A DNA stretch of 36,711 bases from Gemmataceae bacterium. Its GTDB lineage: Bacteria > Planctomycetota > Planctomycetia > Gemmatales > Gemmataceae. A program made the translations under genes and the position numbers. The stretch is from assembly GCA_019694755.1 (NCBI GenBank), contig JAIBBI010000039.1:1-36711 (forward strand), given 5' to 3'. Under the pieces are notes generated by a model that was not told where the DNA came from, did not search any database, and worked only from the letters and a program-made list of their open reading frames with translations. Of this stretch, positions 17,992 through 27,600 are shown in pieces. Every line of letters begins with the position of its first letter. Positions within the stretch are counted from its first letter, which is position 1.

Positions 17992-18531
17992 ATGACTACC
18001 ATCATTCGGACCCTGGCCGCGGTATCGCTGGTTGCCGTGCTGCCCCTGTTGGCGCAGGACTCGCCCAAAAACAAGGACGAAAAGAAAGAGAAGGCCCCGC
18101 CGGCGAAGCAGTACACGCACGCGGGGAACTCCGCCGGGAAGGTCGTGTCTCTTGAAGACGGCAAGCTGACGATCACGGTGAAGATGAAGTCGGGCCGGCG
18201 GACGCAGGACGAGAAGGTCGATTTCGACGTGGCCGAGGACGCGAAGTACCGCATCCTCAATCTCCCCGAGCGGCTCGACGAAAAGCACAAGCCGATCCCC
18301 TATACCGCGCAGGAGAAGGCCAAGCTCCGCGGGCCGGACACCAAGCTGCCCGGTTACACGGCCGAATCGAGTGCGGTTAAGAAGGGGCAGATGGTCGAGG
18401 TGACGTTGGGCAAGCTCAAGCCCGCGCCCGGCACGCCACGGAAGAAGCCCGGTGAGGAAGCCGACAAGCCGGTCGTCACCATGATTGTGATCCTCGCCGA
18501 GGAAGTTCGGCCGATGGACAAGAAGAAGTAA
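17992..18531 (+). CDS. Small exported protein of unknown function
   Basis: A 179-residue protein with a clear signal peptide (MTTIIRTLAAVSLVAVLPLLAQ). A Lys-rich segment (DSPKNKDEKKEKAPPAKQ) follows, then a beta-rich domain beginning AGKVVSLEDGKLTITVKMKS that resembles small OB-like or DUF5666-type exported domains only in general form. The C-terminus is again Lys-rich and ends in MDKKK. I do not recognise a family. It lies 18 bases after the HEAT/STN-like gene and 8 bases before ubiX, so the three are probably one transcript. Confidence 0.65.
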   Translation: MTTIIRTLAAVSLVAVLPLLAQDSPKNKDEKKEKAPPAKQYTHAGNSAGKVVSLEDGKLTITVKMKSGRRTQDEKVDFDVAEDAKYRILNLPERLDEKHKPIPYTAQEKAKLRGPDTKLPGYTAESSAVKKGQMVEVTLGKLKPAPGTPRKKPGEEADKPVVTMIVILAEEVRPMDKKK

Positions 18532-18539
18532 CACCCCGC

Positions 18540-19175
18540 ATGCAATCCGATCTCGTCGTCGCCATCACCGGAGCCAGCGGCTCGCCCTACGGCCTGCGGT
18601 TGCTCGAGGTCCTGCTCCGCGCGGGCCGGACCGTCCACCTCTGCATCAGCCCGGCCGCGACCGTCGTGCTCGACCGCGAAGCCGACCGGAAGGTCGACCT
18701 GTCCCGTTTCCAACCCGCCGACCTGCTCGGGCCGGTGGCTTCGGAACTTCCGCTCGACCGCTTGAAGTACCACGACTATCGCGACTTCACGGCCGGCATC
18801 GCCTCAGGCTCTTTCCTCACCGGCGGCATGGTGATCTGTCCGTGCAGCATGGGCACCGTCGCGGCCGTCGCCCACGGCACCTCCGACAACTTGATCCATC
18901 GGGCGGCCGATGTCCATCTGAAGGAACGACGCAAGCTGGTCCTCGTGCCGCGGGAAACGCCCCTCGGTATCGTCCAGTTGCGGAACCTGACGGCGTGCGC
19001 CGAGGCGGGGGCGGTCATCCTCCCGGCGATGCCCGGCTTTTACACCCGCCCGCAGTCGCTGGCCGACGCCGTGGATTTCATCGTCGGCCGGGTGTGCGAC
19101 CAACTCGGCGTGCCGCACGACCTGTTCCGCCGTTGGGGCGAGGGTTGCGGCCCCGCGGATACCGCCGTAAGGTGA
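18540..19175 (+). CDS. ubiX: Flavin prenyltransferase UbiX
   Basis: A 211-residue protein matching UbiX, which joins dimethylallyl phosphate to reduced FMN to make the prenylated flavin cofactor of UbiD-type decarboxylases. Visible motifs are AITGASGSPYG at about 8-18 (FMN-binding loop), MVICPCSMGTVAAVAHG around 97-113, LVPRETPLGIVQLRNL and MPGFYTRP. These are characteristic of UbiX rather than other PPC decarboxylase-fold flavoproteins. Its usual partner ubiD is not in the window. It begins 8 bases after the preceding gene and is followed 22 bases later by the nucleotide cyclase gene. Confidence 0.93.
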   Translation: MQSDLVVAITGASGSPYGLRLLEVLLRAGRTVHLCISPAATVVLDREADRKVDLSRFQPADLLGPVASELPLDRLKYHDYRDFTAGIASGSFLTGGMVICPCSMGTVAAVAHGTSDNLIHRAADVHLKERRKLVLVPRETPLGIVQLRNLTACAEAGAVILPAMPGFYTRPQSLADAVDFIVGRVCDQLGVPHDLFRRWGEGCGPADTAVR

Positions 19176-19197
19176 ACGGTGTCCCGCGGACCCGAGC

Positions 19198-21021
19198 ATG
19201 GCGATTCTCGAAATCTACAGTCGCGACAAGTCGATCTCCTGGCGGGTCCCGCTCACGACCAAACCGCTGCGCCTCGGGCGCATGCCGGGCCTCGCGGACA
19301 TCGTGACGCCGCCGGCCGACAACTTCATCTCCAAGGTCCACGCCACCATCGCCTTGCAGACCGACGGCCGGCTCCGCGTCGTCCGCAATGCCGAGGCTCA
19401 CAACCCGATCTATTCGTTGGAAGCCGGCAAGCCGCCCGCGACTGCCGACGACTTTCTGGTGGCAATGGGCGACAGCTTCCAGATCGGAAGCACCATCTTC
19501 CGCCTCTGCGACGACAGCCGCGACGGCACCGACACGGCCGACGATGCCGGCGTGGCGATGGCCAGCGAAAACACCTACGCCCCCGAGAAGGTCCGCGAGT
19601 TCCGCTTCGTCGACGCCAACCACCGCGTCGAAGCCCTGGCCGATTTGCCACAACTCATCCTCAGCACGCAGCATGAGCGGATGCTCGAGCAGTCCGTCCT
19701 CGACACGATGCTCAAGGGGATTCCCGAAGCTGATGTCGCGGCCATCGTCCGCCTCGACCCCGACTGCAAGGAGAACGACCCGCGGATCCAGGTGCTGGCT
19801 CAGAAAGCCCGCGAGACGCTCCGTGGCGAGGGCGACGGCCACAGGCCCAGTCGACGGCTGGTCCACAACGCGATCCGCTACCTGACGCCGACGCACCACG
19901 TCTGGCAATCCGGCGGCAGCGCGGACGCCGGCTACACGGTCACCGCCGGGATGGATTGGGCGCTGTGCGTGCCGATGCCCGATCACATCGCGCCGGACCT
20001 CGGGCTCTACGCCTCGGGCCGGCTCCGCTTCACGCTGCCCGGTGCGCAGGCCGACCCGAACAAGGACAAGCAGTATCAGGGCGACGTGAAATTCGCCCAA
20101 CTCACGGCCGACATCTACGCCTCGCTGCGCCGTACGATCGAGTTGACGAACCAGCAGCGGACCATCGCCCGGTTTCTGCCCATGCCGATCGTCGCTCAGA
20201 TGGGCCGGCACACCGGCGATTTCGACGAGTTCCTGCAGGCCCGCGAATGTGACATGACCGTACTCTTCTGCGACTTGCGCGGTTCGTGCAAGATCGCCGA
20301 GAGCGGGTCCGACGATTTGCAGAAGCTACTCGGTCGACTCAGCGACGCCCTGGCCGTTATGACCGACAACATCGTGAGCCGCTGGGGCGTGATCGGCGAC
20401 TTCCAGGGCGATGCCGCGATGGCCTTCTGGGGCTGGCCCGCGGGCGAACGGCAGATCGAGCGGGCGGCCGAGAGCGCGCTGCATATCCAACGGCGATTCC
20501 GCGACCTGACCGGGCGGACCGGCTCACTGCACGGCATGGCGTGCGGGATCGGACTGGCGCACGGCCGGGGCCTCGCCGGTCGACTCGGCACTCCCGACCA
20601 GTACAAAATCGGCGCGTTCGGCCCCGTGGTCAATCTCGCCAGCCGACTCGAATCGTTGACCAAGTATTTCCGCGTGGGAGTGCTGGTCGACGGCGCGTTT
20701 GCGGCCGGGCTGGGCCCCGACCTGCCGTGGTGCCGGACCCGGCGTGTGGCCCGGATTCGCCCCGCGGGCATGACCGTATCCGTCGACGTGTGCGAGTTGC
20801 TCCCGTCGGAAGCCGAGGCGGGGGCGATGCCCGAGCACGTCCGCCGGAAGTACGAGCGCGGGCTCGACGCCTTCATCGCCGGCCGTTGGACCGAGGCCAA
20901 CAACCTCCTCGCGACCATCCCGGCCGACGGCCCGACCGACGTGGTCCGGCAGTACATTGCGGAGCACGGCGGCACCGCGCCGGCCGGTTGGGACGGCACG
21001 ATCGTCATGGCCGGGAAATAA
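19198..21021 (+). CDS. FHA domain plus class III adenylate/guanylate cyclase
   Basis: A 607-residue soluble protein. An FHA-like domain occupies about 20-103 (LRLGRMPGLADIVTPPADNF, then ISKVHATI, the phosphothreonine-binding fold). A GAF-like region spans about 150-315, and a class III cyclase domain runs about 350-510. In the cyclase, Asp359 (VLFCDLRGS) and Asp405 (GDFQGDAAMAFWG) are the expected metal ligands and N479-x3-R483 (VNLASRLE) the transition-state pair. The usual substrate-specifying Lys before the second Asp is replaced (Asp401), so whether it makes cAMP or cGMP cannot be read. The C-terminus adds a helical, TPR-like stretch. FHA input implies control by Ser/Thr kinases. It is the only nucleotide cyclase seen here and lies close to a cNMP-binding redox protein. 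Confidence 0.88.
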   Translation: MAILEIYSRDKSISWRVPLTTKPLRLGRMPGLADIVTPPADNFISKVHATIALQTDGRLRVVRNAEAHNPIYSLEAGKPPATADDFLVAMGDSFQIGSTIFRLCDDSRDGTDTADDAGVAMASENTYAPEKVREFRFVDANHRVEALADLPQLILSTQHERMLEQSVLDTMLKGIPEADVAAIVRLDPDCKENDPRIQVLAQKARETLRGEGDGHRPSRRLVHNAIRYLTPTHHVWQSGGSADAGYTVTAGMDWALCVPMPDHIAPDLGLYASGRLRFTLPGAQADPNKDKQYQGDVKFAQLTADIYASLRRTIELTNQQRTIARFLPMPIVAQMGRHTGDFDEFLQARECDMTVLFCDLRGSCKIAESGSDDLQKLLGRLSDALAVMTDNIVSRWGVIGDFQGDAAMAFWGWPAGERQIERAAESALHIQRRFRDLTGRTGSLHGMACGIGLAHGRGLAGRLGTPDQYKIGAFGPVVNLASRLESLTKYFRVGVLVDGAFAAGLGPDLPWCRTRRVARIRPAGMTVSVDVCELLPSEAEAGAMPEHVRRKYERGLDAFIAGRWTEANNLLATIPADGPTDVVRQYIAEHGGTAPAGWDGTIVMAGK

Positions 21022-21099
21022 CCCCGGAACCCGACCGGGCCGCCCGTTGCTCCCGACCCCGACATGCGGTACGCTTGTATCGTTCCCCGGAGTCACTTC

Positions 21100-22350
21100 G
21101 TGCGGCGACTGTTGTCCCTCACCGCGTTGGCGGTAATGCTCGCCGTCTGCCCCGCGGCCGACCCGCCGGCCCGCCCGGGTTACGTCGGTGTCGGGGGCTG
21201 TGCCGCGTCCGGGTGCCACGGCGGGGGCGATCGCGTCGGCGTGGCCGGCAGCGAATTCACCACCTGGGCCACCGCCGACCCGCACCACAAGGCCTACGCC
21301 GTCCTCCTGACAGAAGCCGGCCAGCGGATGACCCGCCTTTATCGTCGAAACCCCGCCGCCGACGCCGGCACCGACGCGGCCTGCCTCGCCTGCCATGCCC
21401 CGCAGGCCAGCACCGACATCAGCCTGCGGACCGACGGCGTCGGCTGCGAAGCCTGTCACGGACCGGCCCAAAACTGGCGGACGACGCACTACCTCAACGA
21501 CTGGCGCAACCTCGACTCGGCCGCGAAGGCCAAACAGGGTTTCATCCCGACCCGCGACCTCACCGGCCGGATTCAGGCCTGCGTCGAGTGCCACGTCGGT
21601 AAGCCAGGCATGGAAGTCGATCACGACCTCATCGCTGCCGGGCACCCCCGGCTCACCTTCGAGTACGCGGCCTACCACGACATCTACCCGAAACACTGGG
21701 TCGAGCCGGCCGGGGCCAACTTCGCCGTCAAATCCTGGGCGGTCGGTCAGGTCATCACGGCCTCGGCCCAGACCCGACTGATCGCCGAGCACGCCAGGAG
21801 CAAGCGTGGCCCCGAACTCGCGGACCTGAACTGCTACAGTTGCCACCGCGGGCTGACCGGTGAAGCGACCGACACGACTACCCGCCCGCCGGGCGCGCTT
21901 TCGGCCAACGACTGGGCGTTCGCCGGGCTGGCATCGGTCGGCGAACTCGGCGGCGCGTTCGCGCCACCCTCACCGGTCGATGCTCAACCGCTGCTCAACC
22001 TCGTCGGCCAACCCGGCTCGAAGCCCGCGGACGTAGAACAAGCCGCGGCGAAACTCCAGACCGCACTCGATAAGTGGGCCGCCGAACTTGATAAAGTCCC
22101 CGCGGCAGACATCGCCGGCGCTCGCAACGTGTTTACCAGGCTGGCCGACACCCGTGCGACCAACTGGGACCGCGCCGCCCAGACCTACCTTGCGATGACC
22201 GCGTTGCACCGGTCGCTGCCCGCCTCGCCCGGCCGGCAGGCGTCACTGGGCCGGGTCCGCGACACGCTGCGATTCCCGCACGGCATCAACAGCCCGGCCG
22301 GCTTCTCGCTGAATGCGTTTCACTCCGCGATGAAGGGAGTCGCACCATGA
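21100..22350 (+). CDS. Pentaheme cytochrome c, c554-like, with one CX4CH site
   Basis: About 416 residues, exported. From GTG 21100 it has a signal peptide (MRRLLSLTALAVMLAVCPAA) and GGAG 7 bases upstream; an ATG at 21064 adds 12 residues and is the alternative. There are four CxxCH heme sites, at C95 (CLACH), C116 (CEACH), C161 (CVECH) and C245 (CYSCH), plus CAASGCH (C-x4-C-H) at C34. The spacing and the GVGCEACHGPAQNW block resemble cytochrome c554-type proteins. The last third has no heme site and is helical. Its stop overlaps the start of the next cytochrome gene (ATGA), and the two proteins share several blocks. A periplasmic electron carrier is likely; its partner is unknown. Confidence 0.88.
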   Translation: MRRLLSLTALAVMLAVCPAADPPARPGYVGVGGCAASGCHGGGDRVGVAGSEFTTWATADPHHKAYAVLLTEAGQRMTRLYRRNPAADAGTDAACLACHAPQASTDISLRTDGVGCEACHGPAQNWRTTHYLNDWRNLDSAAKAKQGFIPTRDLTGRIQACVECHVGKPGMEVDHDLIAAGHPRLTFEYAAYHDIYPKHWVEPAGANFAVKSWAVGQVITASAQTRLIAEHARSKRGPELADLNCYSCHRGLTGEATDTTTRPPGALSANDWAFAGLASVGELGGAFAPPSPVDAQPLLNLVGQPGSKPADVEQAAAKLQTALDKWAAELDKVPAADIAGARNVFTRLADTRATNWDRAAQTYLAMTALHRSLPASPGRQASLGRVRDTLRFPHGINSPAGFSLNAFHSAMKGVAP

Positions 22351-23774
22351 CGCGATTCCTCGCACTTACTCTTTCACTCGCCATACCGGCGCTTGCAGCA
22401 GCTACGCCGCCGGTCACGGGCGAAACGCAGATCGTCCACAGCGCGACCGATTGCCGGAAATGTCACGAGAAGGCCGACGCGGAGTATCGCGCCAACGGCG
22501 TCTACGACATTATCGTGCCCGATGCGGCCGCCATCTGGGCCGAGCGCGACCCGCACAGTAAGGCGGCACAGGTCCTCGACAAATCGAACCCGCTCGCCGC
22601 CCGCATGAGCGCGGCCCTCGGTTATGATGTCGCCCGGCAACCCGAGTGCCTCGCCTGCCACGCAGTCGATGTCACGCTGAACGCCCCGCTCGCCGAGAAG
22701 AAGTTCGCGTGGAAGCACGGCGTCGGCTGCGAGGGCTGCCACGGCTTCGCGGCCAAATGGTTCGGCGACCACACGCTGAAGACCTGGCGCGAGGTCGAGC
22801 CGGTCAAAAAGTCCGAGTTGGGCCTCGTCGATCTCCGCGACCCGATTACCCGAGCGGCCAAGTGTGCGACCTGCCACGTCGGCAACCTGGCCGAGGGCAA
22901 GTTCGTCACCCACGCCATGTACGCGGCCGGGCACCCGCCCCTATTGCCGCTCGAAGCCGCGACCTTCAACCGCGATCAACCCGCCCACTGGAATCCGCCG
23001 GAAGACGTGCCGTACATCAGGTCGCTGCCGCCCGAAAAGGCAGCAAAGTTCTTCCACGCCCCGCCCGGCCAACTGACCGCGCCGCGGTCTGTCGCCACCG
23101 GGGCCGTCGTGACCCTGCGCGAGTCGGCCAAGTTGCTGGCCGCCGACGCGGAGCGGGTCGCGAAGGACGGGGGCCTGCTCGACTTCGCGCATTTCGATTG
23201 CTTCGCCTGCCACCACGAACTTCAGGTTCCGAGCCACCGCCAGAAACGCGGCTACCCCGGCGTGCCCGGCCGACCGACCGTCCGCCAACTCCCGACCGAC
23301 CTCGTCGGCTCCGTGCTCGCCCACGCCAGGACCACCGGCACCCCGGACCGCCAGCCGGAGTTGAAAGCACGCCTCTCTGCACTCAATAGCGCGTTCGACC
23401 AGCGGGCGTTCGGTGAACCGGCCGCGATCGCCTCGGCCGCCCAGCAACTCGTGACCGCGTGCGACAACTGGCTCGGCGATGTACGACTCGTCCGTTACGA
23501 CACTGCCGGCCGCGATGCCCTGCTCGCCGCCATCCGCGCCACCGGCAACCCTGCCGGTTGGGATTACGACGCGGCGCAACTCCAAGCCTGGGCCGCGCGT
23601 GCGCTCATTGAAAAGTCGGTGGCTCCCGGCGTATGGAACAGCGTGCTGCCGACCGCCGGGATCGACCCGAAGTCGGGCTCGGTCGACACCGCCCTCAAGA
23701 GCCGGCTCCGCGTCCGTAACAGCTTCGACCCCGCCCGATTTGCGGAGGCGTGGCGCGGACCGGCGCCGAAGTAA
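22347..23774 (+). CDS. Pentaheme cytochrome c, paralogue of the preceding gene
   Basis: A 475-residue exported protein (signal peptide MTRFLALTLSLAIPALAAAT) with five CxxCH sites: C36 (CRKCH), C101 (CLACH), C128 (CEGCH), C173 (CATCH) and C285 (CFACH). The blocks GVGCEGCHGFAAKW and AAGHPPLLPLEAATF mirror GVGCEACHGPAQNW and AAGHPRLTFEYAAY of the gene before, so the pair arose by duplication. Here the first site is a normal CxxCH rather than CX4CH. The C-terminal 185 residues lack heme sites. The four-base ATGA overlap implies translational coupling. Likely periplasmic electron transfer, perhaps as a complex with its neighbour. Confidence 0.88.
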   Translation: MTRFLALTLSLAIPALAAATPPVTGETQIVHSATDCRKCHEKADAEYRANGVYDIIVPDAAAIWAERDPHSKAAQVLDKSNPLAARMSAALGYDVARQPECLACHAVDVTLNAPLAEKKFAWKHGVGCEGCHGFAAKWFGDHTLKTWREVEPVKKSELGLVDLRDPITRAAKCATCHVGNLAEGKFVTHAMYAAGHPPLLPLEAATFNRDQPAHWNPPEDVPYIRSLPPEKAAKFFHAPPGQLTAPRSVATGAVVTLRESAKLLAADAERVAKDGGLLDFAHFDCFACHHELQVPSHRQKRGYPGVPGRPTVRQLPTDLVGSVLAHARTTGTPDRQPELKARLSALNSAFDQRAFGEPAAIASAAQQLVTACDNWLGDVRLVRYDTAGRDALLAAIRATGNPAGWDYDAAQLQAWAARALIEKSVAPGVWNSVLPTAGIDPKSGSVDTALKSRLRVRNSFDPARFAEAWRGPAPK

Positions 23775-23836
23775 GTACTGAAAATCACCAACCGTACATC
23801 GTCGATCGCATCCAAGTGTGAACTCTCGCTGCGACG

Positions 23837-24127
23837 TTACTTCTTAGCGAGGGAAATCCCGAACTCACGCTCGAAGAGTTTGAGACCCTGTTCGAGCGCA
23901 TTTCTCGCTTCGGTCCGCGCCTGCGGAAGGTCGCCGTTGCCACCTGCGGGTTCATGACCGGTACCGTGCCAATCATTCATAGCCGATTCGTCGAGCGCCC
24001 TGACTACCTCCAACATGCAACCCTCGCACCCGGCGAGGTGAGACTTCTCGGCGGTAGTGAGATGATCGCCCGCTGTCATCTTTTGGACCAACGTGCCGCA
24101 CTCCTGGTCCTTTTCCTGCACCGGCAT
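23837..24127 (-). CDS. Small zinc-finger-like protein (anti-sigma zf-HC2-like)
   Basis: 96 residues from ATG 24127, preceded by GGGAGG at 7 bases; the frame can be extended to 24175 without support. Residues about 25-40 (LTTAEKSHLAGCEGCMLEVV) carry an H-x3-C-x2-C arrangement like the zinc-binding anti-sigma (zf-HC2) fold, but there is no membrane helix and no sigma-factor gene beside it. The rest is unremarkable. It and the next gene upstream sit on the opposite strand to the cytochromes in a stretch of lower GC (55% in 24361-24420 against 72% in 22681-22740). The gene is fairly sure, the function only suggested. Confidence 0.6.
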   Translation of the reverse strand: MPVQEKDQECGTLVQKMTAGDHLTTAEKSHLAGCEGCMLEVVRALDESAMNDWHGTGHEPAGGNGDLPQARTEARNALEQGLKLFEREFGISLAKK

Positions 24128-24146
24128 GTTGAATCCTCCCGGTCGT

Positions 24147-24530
24147 TTACTGGGCAATTTGGAGACTGCTTCCATGCTGCTGCAGAGCTTGAATCCACTC
24201 GCGCACTGCTCGGGCGAAGTATTCCCGCATCCGTTCTCTCAGTTCGGCCGTCGTGGACGGGTGCGGCTCACTGAATAGTAGGCGGACAAGTACCGGCTTG
24301 GGAGCCACCCGTTTGGCCGGTTGCCCACGCAGGCCGAACCCGCTCCATAGTAGGCCGCCCATGACCTCGTCCGCTTCGTTCGTGGACACCCATTCCGTCA
24401 GGACGCATCGGAAAGTAGAATCAAATAGCCAATCTTCGGCTATCGACTGTGCATTGCCGATCATGTGTTGCGGGAAGTAGTGTTGCGGCATGGCCTGCCC
24501 GCCAAACCACCTGTCGTTCCAGACAGCCAT
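24147..24530 (-). CDS. Hypothetical protein
   Basis: 127 residues from ATG 24530, which has GGAGGGGAG directly upstream; a TTG at 24554 would add eight residues. The protein is rich in Trp and aromatics (MAVWNDRWFGGQAMPQHYFP; EDWLFDSTFRCVLTEWVS) and ends in a helical region (ELRERMREYFARAVREWIQA). I do not recognise it. It ends 19 bases before the zinc-finger-like gene, so the two are probably one unit. Base composition is AT-richer than the surrounding cytochrome genes, which suggests separate acquisition. Confidence 0.55.
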   Translation of the reverse strand: MAVWNDRWFGGQAMPQHYFPQHMIGNAQSIAEDWLFDSTFRCVLTEWVSTNEADEVMGGLLWSGFGLRGQPAKRVAPKPVLVRLLFSEPHPSTTAELRERMREYFARAVREWIQALQQHGSSLQIAQ

Positions 24531-24637
24531 CTCCCCTCCCGCCTGAATCCTCAATCTTCAAGGTAACATCACTCCGTCACGCGGTCAACAATCGGCATCG
24601 ACGACGAAGTTGGAACTCCGCATCTTTCGCGGACACG

Positions 24638-27600
24638 TTATTTCTTGAACTCCCGCGGTTCCGGGAACACGTCGCGGTCTTTCGGGTCGTCGGTGACGCC
24701 CCAGACTTTGCCGTCGCGCATGTAGAGCTTGCGCTGCTCCGCCTTGTTGAGGGGTCGCGCCCCGACCCGGCCGAACACCGCGATCTGGTTGCCCGTCTCG
24801 TCGACGGCCCGGTCGCGGTCCATGCCCTTTGCCACGTTCAGCGCGTGGCCACCGTGCGGGATCTTGTACGTTGCCACCAGTTTCGGGGTCGGTCTCGGGC
24901 TGAAGCCGTCGTTGCCGGGCGTCTCCGGCCCCGTCAGTTGCACGACCCGCAGTCCGTTCTTCCCGTCCGCCAAGTAGGCGAACTGGCTGACGTAGGTGAT
25001 GCCCAGCTTCACATCGTGGCAGTCGTTGATGCAGCCGCCGGCGTCGAATTGCTGATCGAACTTCGGGCGGTCGGGCACGGTGATGTCGAGGATGACCAGC
25101 CCGCGCGGGCCCGCCGCGACGTAGGCGTACGTCCGCGCCAGATAGATCGAGTGCACATCGTGCAACTTGTACACGGCCGCGGGTCGCGGGTGCGCGAGGT
25201 CGGACACGTCGAGGATCTTGATCCCCTCCTCGTCCCACGCGTACGCATACCGGAACTGCACCTGCACGCCGTGCGCGTGCTTCAGAAACTCGTCGCCGAT
25301 CAGGTGCGTGACCTTCGGGCACTTCGGGTCGTCGATGTCGACGACCACGAGGCCCTTGTGGCAGGTCACATAGGCGTAATGGCCGACGATGATGACATTG
25401 TTCGCCCCGTCGAGCAGGCCGTCGGGGTTGAAGGTCACTTCCCGTTTCAGGAAGTTGTTGGCCGGGTCGCCGTCGATGGCCGGGGCCGCGCCGATCAGGA
25501 TCAGCCCCTCGAACTTGTCGGCCACGTACAGGTAGCCGAAGAGCCCGTGGACTTTCTGCTCCTTGTTCTCCGGCGAGTGCGTGCGCGTGGGGTCCGGCGC
25601 GGGCGTACACGGGGCGGCCACCGCCATCGCGTGCTTCGTCTTCGCATAGAACTTCTGGCCGAACGGCGATACCGGCGCGGTGGTGATGCGCTCGCTGAAC
25701 GCCTTGTCGTCGATGAACGCGATGTCGTAGATGCGGACTCCCGCTTCGCCGCACGCCGCGTACAGGTACTCGCCGCGGTTCTGCACCTGCAGCACTTCAT
25801 GCTTCTTGAACGGCTTGAGCGTCTCGGTTGCCACGTCGGGGCCGGGGTGCTCGTGGGCGTGCTTCAGGAAGCCCAGCCGTTTCAGGTGCTCGGCAAACTT
25901 GCTGGGGAATGCCATGCTGTGCAGCGTGCTGCCGATCACGGCCTGCGGTTCCTCGCGCTCCGTGACCTCGACGCCGTTGAGCCCGTGGCTCCCGGCCGCG
26001 ACCCACGCATACCGGCCGACGAAATTCACGCTGTTAGTCCCGTGCATCAGCAACTGGGCCATCGTGGCATTGTTGTCGTTGCGGACCGACACGTGGCAGT
26101 CGGTACACTGCTTCGTCTCGAACCTGCCGGCCCCGCGTACCGTGTGCGGCACATTCGTGCTGAAAGCGAGACCCGAGAATCCTTCCGCGCTCACGGTCTG
26201 CTGCTGCACGTAGATCGATTCGCGGTTCTGGTTGTACGAGCCGACGTGGATGGCGCAGCTCGAGCGCGAGGGCCCGATGCGGTTGCCCGTGGCATCGCCG
26301 TCGCGGGCCAGCATGTACACGTCGTCGCGGAGCGTCTGGAAGCAGTACGACGTGTAGTTGCGCGACACGTTGCCGTCCCAGTGCAGGCCCGGCATCTTCA
26401 TGTTCGCCCGCTGCGGCAGGTGGCAGCCGAAGCACGACGGGTTCCAGCTCGAATGGCACGCGATGCAGTGCATGTTGCTGTTGTCGTGGGCGTAGTCGCA
26501 GTTGCCGGGCGTGTCGCCCCACGCCAGCTTGCCGCCCTCGAAGCGCACGGTCTTCGCCATGCGCGATTTCTCGTTGTAATGGCGATGGGCGGGGTCGAGC
26601 GTGTCGCGGACCTGCTTCACCTCCCAGCGGACGCCCTTCTCCACCATGCTGTTCTGAAACACCTGCTCACCGACGACCTCGAACCGCGGCTTGCCGAAGG
26701 GCGTGCGCATCTGCCGGAGGTCCCGGCCGCCCTCGGCCGACGACGTGTACGAGGCCGGCCCGCTGGTCTTGAGCGTTGCCCGGGCCTTCGCGCTGCCGTG
26801 GCAGTCGATGCACTGGATCTCGCACGCCGCGCGGACTTCCATGTGCAGCCGGCCGTTGCCGTGAACGTCCTGCACGAAGTGGCAGTCGACGCAGTGCATC
26901 CCCTTCTCGAGGTGGATGTCCATCATGTGCACGGGCAGGCCGTCGCGCGACTTCTTGAACTCCTCCTCCGCCGCCCGCAGCTTTTCCAGGTCGTCGGCAT
27001 CGCGGTACAGTTCCTTCGACCGCTCGGGCACCTTCACGGCCGCCTGGAGCATCTCCGGCTTCACCTGGCTGACCGGCTCATCGCGATGATCGAGCAGCCG
27101 ACCCTGCTTGTCGTGCTTGAATACGGCGCGGAACACCCAGCCGTGGCTGTGGAAGTCGGCGAACTGGGTCTTGTCCATCTTCCCATTCAGGTCGGTGAGC
27201 TTGGCGAGGAACTGTGGGTCGGACCAGTTGCCGCGGAGGGCCGCCTCGTCCGGGTTCCGCATCTGCACGCGGACGAACTCCTGGGCCGAGTGCTTCTTCT
27301 CCTTCTCCGGGTACATGTACTTGCCTTCGGTCTCCTCATCCCACCACATGTAGCCGCAGTAGCTGTTCATCACTGTCGTGCCGGGGTGAATGTGGCAGAC
27401 CATGCACTGACTCGTCGGGATGCCGCTCGTAAACCGGTGGTCGATCGGGTGGCCCGGCTCCGTCTTGCAGATGGCCGGGTCGCCGTTGGCGGTCGCCTTG
27501 CCTTCATTACCGTGCTTCGCGAACGGGCCCGAGTGCACGCTCGAACGGTCGTTGGCATACACGACATGGCACGCGCTGCACCCGGAACTGCGGTAATCGC

